Source of the DNA: Actinospica sp035493475
Lineage (GTDB): Bacteria > Actinomycetota > Actinomycetes > Streptomycetales > Catenulisporaceae
Direction: 5' to 3'
Assembly: GCA_035493475.1 (NCBI GenBank)
Contig: DATJIF010000030.1
Coordinates: 62,001-126,000 of the forward strand
DNA: 64,000 bases
The translations under genes and the position numbers were made by a program. This document shows positions 35,158-43,142 of this stretch, piece after piece; the first letter of the stretch is position 1; every line of letters begins with the position of its first letter. The notes beneath the pieces were generated by a model. It did not search any database and was not told the DNA's origin. It saw nothing but the letters and a program-made list of their open reading frames with translations.

Positions 35158-36588
35158 TCACTGCGAACCGCCGCTGCTCTCGGCCATCACCGCCGTCGTC
35201 GAGGCCAGCTTGCTCAGCGCCTGCTGGTCGGCCAGCGCGATGGCGAGTTCTCCGGCGGTGTTCGGGTGCATCGGGGCGTTGTCGTGCATGCCCTGGACGA
35301 ACGGCTGCGTCGTGCACAGCTCGTGGCCGCTGAAGTCCGGCTGGACCGTCGTGAAGCCGAACGTCTTCGCGCCGGACGCGAGCACGTGGTTGAGCGTGCC
35401 GAGGCGCGAGAGCAGCGCGGCGGTCTTGCCCGGTGTCAGATGCTCGGCGTTCAGGCAGCTCACGTTCGCGCCGAAGGGGGAGAAGTACTCGTTGATCAGC
35501 ACGTGCGGATGCACGGGGAGCGCGGCCAGGTCGTGCAGCAGTTGGTAGTAGTCCTGGGTGAACGTGGCCAGGTTCGCCTGGAACATCGCGTTGGTGGCCT
35601 GGTCGTCGCACGTCGGCCCCATCGCGCACATCGCGGCCATCGCCTCCCACTGCAGGTCGTTCGCGCCGATGCTGACGATGACGACCGACACGTGCGATGC
35701 CTGCTCCAGGACGCTGAACTGCGGCACGGCGATCGCGGCGGTGCCGAGGGTCTGCGCGCCGAGGATCCCGTTGGCCACGGTCGCTCCGCTGCACGCGAGG
35801 TTCAGCACGTTCCAGCCGTTCACCGACGCGAGATCCGCCGCGTACGCGTCACTACTGCGGCCGCACGCGCTGTCCTGGCTCGTCGCGTTCTTCACCAGCG
35901 GATTGCCGAGCCCGGCGGCGGTCGAGTCGCCGAGCACGACGGCCTGCACACCGGGCAGGCTCGCGCCGACGGGCTTCGGGGTCGCGCCGACCGGCGTGCG
36001 GCCGACGAGATCGTCGAGCGAGTGGACCTGGCGCAGCGTCCCGGGCGCACCGGCGGCGAACGCGGCGACGAAGGCGATGTTGATCGCGACCACGGCGACC
36101 GTGCCGAACGCGACCAGCTTGATCGTCGTGCGATGCGCGTACCGCCGGATGCCCGCGACCGCGAGCAGCAGCACGACCGCGAACGCCCCGGCGATCAGCG
36201 TCTGCCAGAGGAAGTAGTGCTCCCAACCGTTGACCAGCACGGAACTCAGGTCGCCGGTCGCGCTGTGCTTGGTGGTGGAGACCTCGACGAACTGGGCCAA
36301 CTGCGTGTCGAGGGAGATGTGCGTCAGTTCCAGCTTCGGCCGGATCAGTCCGTTGAACCGCAGGACCGTCGGGAGGTTCTGGCCGAACAGGTCGAGTTCG
36401 CCGGGGCCGGAGAGCGAGAGCGTCGGGTCCGCGGTGCCGACCTGGATGGTCTGGCCGGCCGTGGAGACCGTCTGCGCGGGCGTGACCAGCAGCGCGAGCC
36501 AGGCCGACGTGGTCGCGATCAGCAGGAGCGCGAATCCGCCGATCAGCAGTCGGGCGAACGGGATGCGCGGTATGGGGGGTCGCTTCAA
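35158..36588 (-). CDS. Membrane-anchored SGNH/GDSL esterase-like protein
   Basis: 476 residues from a TTG start with GGGAGG eight bases upstream. One membrane helix near 13-35, an outer beta-rich part to about 120, two further helices near 128-147 and 157-180, then an SGNH hydrolase domain: VVLGDSTAAGLGN (block I) near 218, NLACSGATVANGI, IVSIGANDLQW (block III) near 305 and PMHPNTAGELAIA (block V with His) near 445. Four or more cysteines in the outer domain could form disulphides. Substrate unknown: an acetyl or fatty ester at the cell surface is likely. Confidence 0.8.
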   Translation of the reverse strand: MKRPPIPRIPFARLLIGGFALLLIATTSAWLALLVTPAQTVSTAGQTIQVGTADPTLSLSGPGELDLFGQNLPTVLRFNGLIRPKLELTHISLDTQLAQFVEVSTTKHSATGDLSSVLVNGWEHYFLWQTLIAGAFAVVLLLAVAGIRRYAHRTTIKLVAFGTVAVVAINIAFVAAFAAGAPGTLRQVHSLDDLVGRTPVGATPKPVGASLPGVQAVVLGDSTAAGLGNPLVKNATSQDSACGRSSDAYAADLASVNGWNVLNLACSGATVANGILGAQTLGTAAIAVPQFSVLEQASHVSVVIVSIGANDLQWEAMAAMCAMGPTCDDQATNAMFQANLATFTQDYYQLLHDLAALPVHPHVLINEYFSPFGANVSCLNAEHLTPGKTAALLSRLGTLNHVLASGAKTFGFTTVQPDFSGHELCTTQPFVQGMHDNAPMHPNTAGELAIALADQQALSKLASTTAVMAESSGGSQ

Positions 36589-36794
36589 GCGCCTGCCTCC
36601 CGGATCTTCGTGCGGGGCAGCTCATCATCTCATAGACCATGAGAATTCAGGGCAATCGTTACAACCGCTGCAAGGAACTCTTAAGGCGCGGCGCTTCCGG
36701 TTCCGGTCACCCAATCCATGGCCCTGATTCACCGGGCGGCGCTACGGTGCGAGAGCGGACCCACCGCGTCTCCACCACCCACTCGGGAGAGAAC
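36589..36794. promoter_or_regulatory. Divergent intergenic region, esterase / phospholipase C
   Basis: 206 bases. Near the esterase gene it holds an inverted repeat TCTCAT (36628-36633) / ATGAGA (36639-36644). The stretch 36640-36690 is AT-richer than its surroundings and should hold the promoters of both genes, but I cannot place -35 and -10 boxes with confidence. Confidence 0.35.
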
Positions 36795-37877
36795 ATGCGT
36801 CTGTACGCCTTCGCCCGGAACCGGTTCCGGGCCCTCGGCGCCACCGCCGCGACCGTCGCCCTGGCGGTCGCCGGCATCGGTCTGGCCGCCGCCCCGGCCC
36901 GGGCCCTGGACTACGGCTCGCTGCAGTTGGACCAGGCCACGTCGGTCGGCGTCCACAACACCTACGACAACTCCTCGTACCCCTACCTGGCCGACGCGCT
37001 GGACTCCGGCGCCACGCTCATCGAGCTCGACGCCTGGGTCAACCCGTTCACGCACCAGTGGGACGTGAGCCACTCCGACCCGATCGGCAGCTCCAACAAC
37101 TGCAACTACGCGCCCACCGCCGCGTCCCTGTACACCGGCAAGACGAGTCAGGACCTGGACAGCTGCCTCGGCGACATCGCGTCCTGGCTCAGCGTGCACC
37201 CGACGGCGAACCCGATCATGGTGAAGCTGGAGCTGAAGGCGGGCTTCGACCAGACCATCGGAATGGGCCCGGCCGAGCTCGACTCGTACATCAACGCGCA
37301 CATCGGCAGCTACGTCTACAAGCCGGTCAACCTGCTGACGAAGCCGGACGGGTCGCAGTACCCGAATCTGGACGCGGCCGCGAAGGCGGACAACTGGCCG
37401 ACCCGGCAGCAGTTGCAGGGCAAGGTGATCATCGAGGCGATCCCGGGCACCTTCGAGCAGGCCAACCCCTTCGACCACCTGTGGACCGACACCGAGTACG
37501 CGGACTACATCTCCGGCCTGGAGTCGGCCGGCACGATCGCGAACGCGGAGATCTTCCCGAGCGTGCTCGGCGCCCAGACCGGCGACCCGCGCACCCGCTA
37601 CCCGGCCGCGATCCAGCCCTGGTTCGTGGTCTTCGACGGTGACGCCTCGACGTACGTCACCGACGGGAACACCGAGTGGTACAACGCGAACCACTACCTG
37701 GTGATCGCGACGGACGCGCAGAACGTGGCGCCGACCCTGTCCGACACCGCGCCCTCGCTCTCCGACGCGCAGGCCCGGGTCGCGGAGCTCGCGGCGGACT
37801 CGGTCTCGTTCGTCTCGACCGACTGGAGCAGCGCGCCCGGTAACGGCGTGCTCTCCGAGGTGCTGCCGCGCGGCTGA
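36795..37877 (+). CDS. Secreted Ca2+-dependent PI-specific phospholipase C-like protein
   Basis: 360 residues with a signal peptide (MRLYAFARNRFRALG, hydrophobic run, cleavage near ARA-LDYG around residue 38). The catalytic region matches the PLC-C1 family: SVGVHNTYDN (His), LIELDAWVNP (Glu, Asp), WDVSHSDP (second His), and SWLSVHPTANPIMVKLELKAG. Family enzymes cleave phosphatidylinositol, releasing inositol phosphate outside the cell. GGGAGAG precedes the ATG. The next genes downstream are the regulator and operon for inositol catabolism, so it may provide that substrate. Confidence 0.85.
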   Translation: MRLYAFARNRFRALGATAATVALAVAGIGLAAAPARALDYGSLQLDQATSVGVHNTYDNSSYPYLADALDSGATLIELDAWVNPFTHQWDVSHSDPIGSSNNCNYAPTAASLYTGKTSQDLDSCLGDIASWLSVHPTANPIMVKLELKAGFDQTIGMGPAELDSYINAHIGSYVYKPVNLLTKPDGSQYPNLDAAAKADNWPTRQQLQGKVIIEAIPGTFEQANPFDHLWTDTEYADYISGLESAGTIANAEIFPSVLGAQTGDPRTRYPAAIQPWFVVFDGDASTYVTDGNTEWYNANHYLVIATDAQNVAPTLSDTAPSLSDAQARVAELAADSVSFVSTDWSSAPGNGVLSEVLPRG

Positions 37878-37896
37878 CGCGGTGTCGTCCGGACCT

Positions 37897-38670
37897 CTAC
37901 TTGTTCACGAGCGTCGTCTCGAACGAGTAGAGGTCCGGCCGGTAGCAGTGGTGCCCGTACTCGATGGCCCGGCCGTTGTTGCTGAAGGCGGTGCGGTCCA
38001 TCGTCAGTACGGGGCCGCGTGCCTTGATCTCCAACAGCTTGCTTTCCTCGAGCGTGGCCGAGCGGGCTCCGATCCGCTGCCGGGCCACGCTCATCGTCGT
38101 GCCGCGGGACCGCAGCAGTTGGTAGAGGCCGCGGGTGCGCAGGTCCTCCTCCGAGATGTCGACGAACTCGGCCGGCAGGTAGTTCTCCAGGACCGCGAGC
38201 GGGGTCTCGTCGGCCGCGCGCAGCCGCCGGATGTGCAGGATCGGCGAGCCCGGCGGCACGGCCAGGATCTCGGCGATCCGCTCGTCCGCGCCGATCACGG
38301 CCCGGGTCAGCAGCTGCGTGGTCGGCCGACGGCTGCCCTGCTGCAGGTCGTCGTACAGGCTGGTGAGCTCGACCTTGCGGGTCAGCGGCCGCTGCACGAC
38401 CTGGGTGCCGAGGCCGCGGCGGCGCACCAGCAGGCCCTTGGCCACCAGTTCCTGGATCGCCCGGCGCACGGTCGGCCGGGACAGCGCCAGCCGGTCGGCG
38501 AGCGCGATCTCGTTCTCCAGCCGCGCCCCCGGACGCAGCGTCCCGTCCCCGATCGCCTGCTCGATCCGGCTCGCGAGCTGGAAGTACAGCGGAACCGGGC
38601 TGGCCCGGTCGATGTCCATGAACAGCTCCACGGGCAGCGTCGCCCCGGCCGCGGCGGTGGGCTCCGGCAC
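37897..38670 (-). CDS. GntR-family regulator with UTRA domain (inositol operon regulator)
   Basis: 257 residues. wHTH about 25-92 (PLYFQLASRIEQAIGDGTLRPGARLENEIALADRLALSRPTVRRAIQELVAKGLLVRRRGLGTQVV), then a UTRA ligand domain (ILAVPPGSPILHIRRLRAADETPLAVLENYLP, ARSATLEESKLLEIKARGPVLTMDRTAF). GTG 38670 has GGAGGAG upstream; an earlier TTG at 38694 lacks one. It diverges from the inositol genes, with palindromes before both. Probably a repressor relieved by an inositol metabolite. Confidence 0.9.
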   Translation of the reverse strand: MPEPTAAAGATLPVELFMDIDRASPVPLYFQLASRIEQAIGDGTLRPGARLENEIALADRLALSRPTVRRAIQELVAKGLLVRRRGLGTQVVQRPLTRKVELTSLYDDLQQGSRRPTTQLLTRAVIGADERIAEILAVPPGSPILHIRRLRAADETPLAVLENYLPAEFVDISEEDLRTRGLYQLLRSRGTTMSVARQRIGARSATLEESKLLEIKARGPVLTMDRTAFSNNGRAIEYGHHCYRPDLYSFETTLVNK

Positions 38671-38704
38671 CTCGATCTCCTCCAGACCTGACAAAGCTCG
38701 TTGC

Positions 38705-38724
38705 TTGTCACAAGATTATGACAA
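38705..38724. promoter_or_regulatory. GntR operator candidate before gntR
   Basis: TTGTCA (38705-38710), eight bases, TGACAA (38719-38724): a perfect inverted repeat 35 bases upstream of the regulator start. The same layout recurs at 38771-38790 and 46994-47013. Confidence 0.6.
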
Positions 38725-38770
38725 CCTGACCGCCGCGCGGAAGCTCGGCGGCTCTTGACCACGGCCAAAA

Positions 38771-38790
38771 TTGTTAGTTTGATAGAACAA
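38771..38790. promoter_or_regulatory. GntR operator candidate before iolC
   Basis: TTGTTA, eight bases, GAACAA. Same spacing as the site before gntR, with one imperfect pair. It lies 34 bases before the iolC start, in a locally AT-rich stretch where the promoter should be. Confidence 0.55.
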
Positions 38791-38823
38791 AACGCGGCGG
38801 TGCGGAGAGGAAGTGGTGCGGGC

Positions 38824-39801
38824 ATGACGGCACGGTCGCCGCAGCCGCCGTTCGATCTCATCACGATCGGCCGCATCGGGGTGGACATCTACCCGCTGCA
38901 GGACAGCGTCGGGCTCGAGGACGCCGAGACCTTCGGCAAGTACCTCGGCGGCAGCGCCACCAACGTCGCCATCGCCGCCGCCCGGCACGGCCTGCGCTCC
39001 GCGGTCGTCACCGCCGTCGGCGCGGACCCCTTCGGCCGCTTCGCCCGGCGCGAGGTGGCCAGGCTCGGCGTGGACCCGCGCTTCGTCGGCACCGCGCCCG
39101 ACCTCAAGACCCCGGTGACCTTCTGCGAGATCTTCCCGCCGGACGACTTCCCGCTGTACTTCTACCGGGATCCGCTCGCCCCCGACCTGGCGATCGGCAC
39201 CGAGGACCTCGACCTCGCGGCGGTGCGCGACGCCCGGATCTTCTGGGCGACCGTCACCGGCCTGTCCCGGGAGCCGAGCCGCACCACGCATCTGACGGCC
39301 TGGGAGGCGCGCGGCCGGGCCGGCTGGACCGTCCTCGACCTCGACTACCGGCCGATGTTCTGGCCCTCGCCCGAGGCGGCGACCGTCGAGGTGGAGAAGG
39401 CGCTCGCGCAGGTCACCGTCGCGGTCGGCAACCGCGAGGAGTGCCGGATCGCGGTCGGCGAGACCGACCCCCGGCGCGCCGCGGACGCGCTGCTGGAGCG
39501 CGGCGTGGAGCTGGCCGTGGTCAAGCAGGGCCCGCGCGGGGTGCTGGCCAAGACCCGCGAGCAGACCCTCGAGGTGCCGCCGCACCGGGTCGAGGTGGTC
39601 AACGGACTCGGCGCGGGCGACGGCTTCGGCGGGGCGTTGTGCCACGGGCTGCTGCAGGACTGGCCGCTGGAGCGCACGCTGCGCTTCGCGAACGCGGCCG
39701 GAGCCGTCGTGGCCACCCGGCGGGAGTGCTCGACCGCCATGCCGACCACCGCGGAGGTCGAGGAGATCATGAAGGAGCTCGATCGTGCAGACCCCCGCTG
39801 A
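38824..39801 (+). CDS. iolC: 5-dehydro-2-deoxygluconokinase
   Basis: 325 residues, PfkB sugar kinase: FDLITIGRIGVDIYPLQ at the start, KYLGGSATNVAIAAARHGL near 40, AVVTAVGADPFGRF, and the catalytic NGLGAGDGFGGALCHGLL near 260. It phosphorylates 2-deoxy-5-keto-gluconate in myo-inositol breakdown. I prefer ATG 38824 (GGAGAGGAA upstream) to an in-frame start at 38755, because the latter would put the operator inside the gene. Confidence 0.93.
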   Translation: MTARSPQPPFDLITIGRIGVDIYPLQDSVGLEDAETFGKYLGGSATNVAIAAARHGLRSAVVTAVGADPFGRFARREVARLGVDPRFVGTAPDLKTPVTFCEIFPPDDFPLYFYRDPLAPDLAIGTEDLDLAAVRDARIFWATVTGLSREPSRTTHLTAWEARGRAGWTVLDLDYRPMFWPSPEAATVEVEKALAQVTVAVGNREECRIAVGETDPRRAADALLERGVELAVVKQGPRGVLAKTREQTLEVPPHRVEVVNGLGAGDGFGGALCHGLLQDWPLERTLRFANAAGAVVATRRECSTAMPTTAEVEEIMKELDRADPR

Positions 39802-40711
39802 CGTCGCCGGCTGGCGCCCGGCCCACTTCATCGGCGCGGACGAGTTCGCGCGGCTGCGCCGGGCCCGGCACGCCGACCCCGAGTCGATCCCGGCCGCGCT
39901 CGCCGACCGCCGCCGCCGGCCGCTGGTGCAGGGGGACGGCCGGCTGTTCATCGTGGCCGCCGACCACCCGGCCCGCGGCGCCCTCGGCGTGCGGCAGGAT
40001 CCGATGGCGATGGCCAGCCGGTACGACCTGCTGGGCCGGCTCGCGGTCGCGCTGTCCCGGCCCGGCGTGGACGGAGTGCTCGGCACGCCGGACGTCATCG
40101 AGGACCTGGCGCTGCTCGGCCTGCTGCACGGGAAGATCGCGGTCGGCTCGATGAACCGCGGCGGCCTGCGCGGCGCCGCCTTCGAGATGGACGACCGCTA
40201 CACCGGCTACGACGTGGACTCCATGGTCGAGTCCCGGCTCGACGCCGCGAAGCTGCTGCTGCGGATCAACCTCGCCGACGCGGGTACCGCCGCGACTCTC
40301 GAGTCCACGGCGCAGGCGGTCTCCGCCGCGGCGAAGTCCAGGCTGCCGATCATGCTCGAACCCTTCATGAGCGAGTGGGTCGACGGACGTGTCGTCAACG
40401 ACCTGTCCACGGACGCGGTCGTCACCTCCGTCGCCATCGCCTCCGGCCTCGGCGCGTCCTCCGCGTACAGCTGGCTGAAGCTGCCGGTCGTCGAGGGCAT
40501 GGAGCGGGTCATGGAGGCGGCGACCCTGCCCACGCTGCTGCTCGGCGGCGACTCCGACGGCGATCCGGACGCCACCTACGCCTCGTGGGCCGCCGCGCTC
40601 GCGCTGCCCGGCGTGCACGGCCTCGTAGTCGGCCGCACCTTGCTCTACCCGCAGGACGACGACGTCATCAAGGCGGTCGACACCGCCGCCTCGCTCGTCC
40701 ACGGCATCTGA
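39785..40711 (+). CDS. Class I-type aldolase of the inositol pathway (Cgl0158-like)
   Basis: 308 residues, predicted (beta/alpha)8 barrel: RLFIVAADHPARGALGV near 57, GVDGVLGTPDVIEDLALLGLL, GSMNRGGLRGAAFEMDDRYTGYD, AKLLLRINLADAGT, LPIMLEPFM, and LPTLLLGGDSDGD. Similar proteins are encoded in actinobacterial inositol loci, where they are thought to cleave 2-deoxy-5-keto-gluconate 6-phosphate to malonate semialdehyde and dihydroxyacetone phosphate. No IolJ-type aldolase is otherwise present. GTG 39785 follows AAGGAG and overlaps iolC by 17 bases. Confidence 0.82.
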   Translation: MQTPADVAGWRPAHFIGADEFARLRRARHADPESIPAALADRRRRPLVQGDGRLFIVAADHPARGALGVRQDPMAMASRYDLLGRLAVALSRPGVDGVLGTPDVIEDLALLGLLHGKIAVGSMNRGGLRGAAFEMDDRYTGYDVDSMVESRLDAAKLLLRINLADAGTAATLESTAQAVSAAAKSRLPIMLEPFMSEWVDGRVVNDLSTDAVVTSVAIASGLGASSAYSWLKLPVVEGMERVMEAATLPTLLLGGDSDGDPDATYASWAAALALPGVHGLVVGRTLLYPQDDDVIKAVDTAASLVHGI

Positions 40712-40723
40712 AAGGGAATCACC

Positions 40724-42229
40724 GTGTCACCTGCTGAACTCCCCGTCGTCCCGCACTGGATCGACGGCGCCGAATTCCCGTCGACCAGCGGCCGGACCGC
40801 GCCGGTCTACGACCCGGCCCTCGGCGTCGAGACCAAGCGCGTCGCGCTCGCCGACAAGGCGGAGATCGAGGCCGCCGTCGCCAGCGCGCAGGCCGCGTTC
40901 CCCGCGTGGCGCGACCTGTCCCTGGCGCGGCGTCAGTCCATCGTCTTCAAGTTCCGCGAGCTGCTGGACGCGCGCAAGGAAGAGCTCGCCGAGATCATCA
41001 CCAGCGAGCACGGCAAGGTGCTGTCGGACGCGCTCGGCGAGATCAGCCGCGGCCAGGAGGTCGTCGAGTTCGCGACCGGTCTGGCGCACCACCTCAAGGG
41101 CGAGTTCTCCGAGCAGGTGTCCACCGGCATCGACGTGTACTCCACCCGGCAGCCGCTCGGCGTCGTCGGCATCATCTCGCCGTTCAACTTCCCGGCGATG
41201 GTCCCGGCCTGGTTCTTCCCGATCGCGATCGCGGCGGGCAACACGGTCGTGCTCAAGCCGAGCGAGAAGGACCCGTCCGCCGCGATCTGGCTGGCGGCGC
41301 TCTGGAAGGAGGCGGGGCTGCCGGACGGCGTTTTCACGGTCCTCAACGGCGACAAGGAGGCTGTGGACGGGCTGCTGGAGCACCCGGACGTGCAGGCGAT
41401 CTCCTTCGTCGGCTCCACCCCGATCGCGCGGTACGTCTACGAGAACGGCACCCGGCACGGCAAGCGCGTGCAGGCTCTCGGCGGCGCCAAGAACCACATG
41501 CTGGTGCTCCCGGACGCCGACCTCGACCTGACCGCCGACTCCGCGATCAACGCCGGTTTCGGTTCGGCGGGCGAGCGCTGCATGGCGATCTCGGTGGTCG
41601 TCGCGGTCGAGCCGGTCGCGGACGAGCTCGTCTCGAGGATCGTCGACAAGATGAAGACGCTGCGCATCGGCGACGGACGGCGCGGCTGCGACATGGGCCC
41701 GCTGGTCACCGAGCAGCACCGTGACAAGGTCGCCTCCTACATCGAGGTCGCGCAGCAGGACGGCGCCACCGTGGTCGTGGACGGCCGCGACGTGCAGCCG
41801 GACGGGGACGCGAACGGCTTCTGGCTCGGCCCGACGCTGATCGACAACGTGCCGACGTCGAGCCGGGTCTACACCGAGGAGATCTTCGGCCCGGTGCTCT
41901 CGGTCGTGCGCGTGCCGTCCTACGAGGCGGGCGTGGAGCTGATCAACTCCGGCGCGTTCGGCAACGGCACCGCGATCTTCACCAACGACGGCGGGGCCGC
42001 GCGCCGGTTCCAGAAGGACGTGCAGGTCGGCATGATCGGGATCAACGTGCCGATCCCGGTGCCGGTGGCCACGTTCAGCTTCGGCGGCTGGAAGGACTCG
42101 CTGTTCGGCGACACGAAGGCGCACGGGGCCGAGGGCGTCAAGTTCTTCACGCAGCTCAAGGCGATCACCAGCCGGTGGCTGGACCCGAGCCACGGCGGCA
42201 TCAACCTCGGCTTCCCCGAGAACGACTAG
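40724..42229 (+). CDS. iolA: CoA-acylating (methyl)malonate-semialdehyde dehydrogenase
   Basis: 501 residues, aldehyde dehydrogenase family. ISPFNFPAMVPAWFFPIAIAAGNTVVLKPSEKDP near 150, SFVGSTPIARYVYENG near 225, and the nucleophile in FGSAGERCMAISVVVAV near 285. It has MmsA-specific features such as GPLVTEQHRDKV. It converts malonate semialdehyde to acetyl-CoA, the last step of inositol catabolism. GTG start after AAAGGGAA. Confidence 0.95.
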   Translation: MSPAELPVVPHWIDGAEFPSTSGRTAPVYDPALGVETKRVALADKAEIEAAVASAQAAFPAWRDLSLARRQSIVFKFRELLDARKEELAEIITSEHGKVLSDALGEISRGQEVVEFATGLAHHLKGEFSEQVSTGIDVYSTRQPLGVVGIISPFNFPAMVPAWFFPIAIAAGNTVVLKPSEKDPSAAIWLAALWKEAGLPDGVFTVLNGDKEAVDGLLEHPDVQAISFVGSTPIARYVYENGTRHGKRVQALGGAKNHMLVLPDADLDLTADSAINAGFGSAGERCMAISVVVAVEPVADELVSRIVDKMKTLRIGDGRRGCDMGPLVTEQHRDKVASYIEVAQQDGATVVVDGRDVQPDGDANGFWLGPTLIDNVPTSSRVYTEEIFGPVLSVVRVPSYEAGVELINSGAFGNGTAIFTNDGGAARRFQKDVQVGMIGINVPIPVPVATFSFGGWKDSLFGDTKAHGAEGVKFFTQLKAITSRWLDPSHGGINLGFPEND

Positions 42230-42242
42230 AAAACTAGGGATC

Positions 42243-43142
42243 ATGGCTGCTCCCAATGAATGGTTCTACCCGCGCGGCTCACTGCTGCGGGACGGCTGGG
42301 AATCGGTGGTGGACACCTCGATTCCCGGCTGGCGGCACACCGGAATCCGGGTCGCGGTCCTCGACGGCGGCTCCGTGGAGCTGGCGGCGGGCGACGTCGA
42401 ACGGATCGTGGTTCCGCTGTCCGGCGGGTTCTCCGTCGGCCACGAGGGCTCGTCCACGAAGCTGGAGGGGCGCGCGCACGTCTTCGACGGACCCACCGAC
42501 GTGCTCTACGTGGGCGCGGGTCAGGGTCTTTCGATCGAAGGCACCGGCCGGGTCGCGGTGGCCGAGGCGGTGACCTCGATCCGCAAGCCGAGCCGGTACC
42601 TGGCGAAGTCGGACGTGCCGGTGGAGATCCGCGGCGCGGGCCGGGACACCCGGCAGGTGCACAACTTCGGCACCCCGGACGCGCTGGACGCCGCCGCGTT
42701 CATCGTCTGCGAGGTGATCACGCCCGGCGGGAACTGGTCCTCGCACCCGGCGCACAAGCACGACGAGCACGTCGCGGGGCACGAGTCGCGGCTGGAGGAG
42801 ATCTACTACTTCGAGGCGGCGCCCGCGCGCGGTTCGCAGGCTCCCGAGGGCGCGGACGCGTTCGGCAGCTTCGCCACGTACTCCTCGGCCGCCGGGGAGA
42901 TCGACACGAACGCGCTGGTGCGCACCGGCGACATCGCGCTGGTCCCGTTCGGCTACCACGGTCCGGCCGCGGCCGCGCCGGAGTACGACCTCTACTACCT
43001 GAACGTGATGGCCGGGCCGGATCCGGAGCGGATCTGGCTGGTCTCCGACGACCCGAAGCAGGCGTGGATCCGGTCCACGTGGCCGCGGCAGAGCCTCGAC
43101 GCGCGGCTGCCGTATCTGAGTGGTGGAGGAGAGAACCTGTGA
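42243..43142 (+). CDS. iolB: 5-deoxy-glucuronate isomerase
   Basis: 299 residues, bicupin KduI/IolB family. The metal-binding part is NWSSHPAHKHDEH near 160 with LEEIYYFEAAPARGSQ after it, and LVPFGYHGPAAAAPEYDLYYLNVMAGPDPERIW near 230-260 is a strong family signature. It isomerises 5-deoxy-glucuronate to 2-deoxy-5-keto-gluconate. Stop overlaps the iolD start by GTGA. Confidence 0.95.
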   Translation: MAAPNEWFYPRGSLLRDGWESVVDTSIPGWRHTGIRVAVLDGGSVELAAGDVERIVVPLSGGFSVGHEGSSTKLEGRAHVFDGPTDVLYVGAGQGLSIEGTGRVAVAEAVTSIRKPSRYLAKSDVPVEIRGAGRDTRQVHNFGTPDALDAAAFIVCEVITPGGNWSSHPAHKHDEHVAGHESRLEEIYYFEAAPARGSQAPEGADAFGSFATYSSAAGEIDTNALVRTGDIALVPFGYHGPAAAAPEYDLYYLNVMAGPDPERIWLVSDDPKQAWIRSTWPRQSLDARLPYLSGGGENL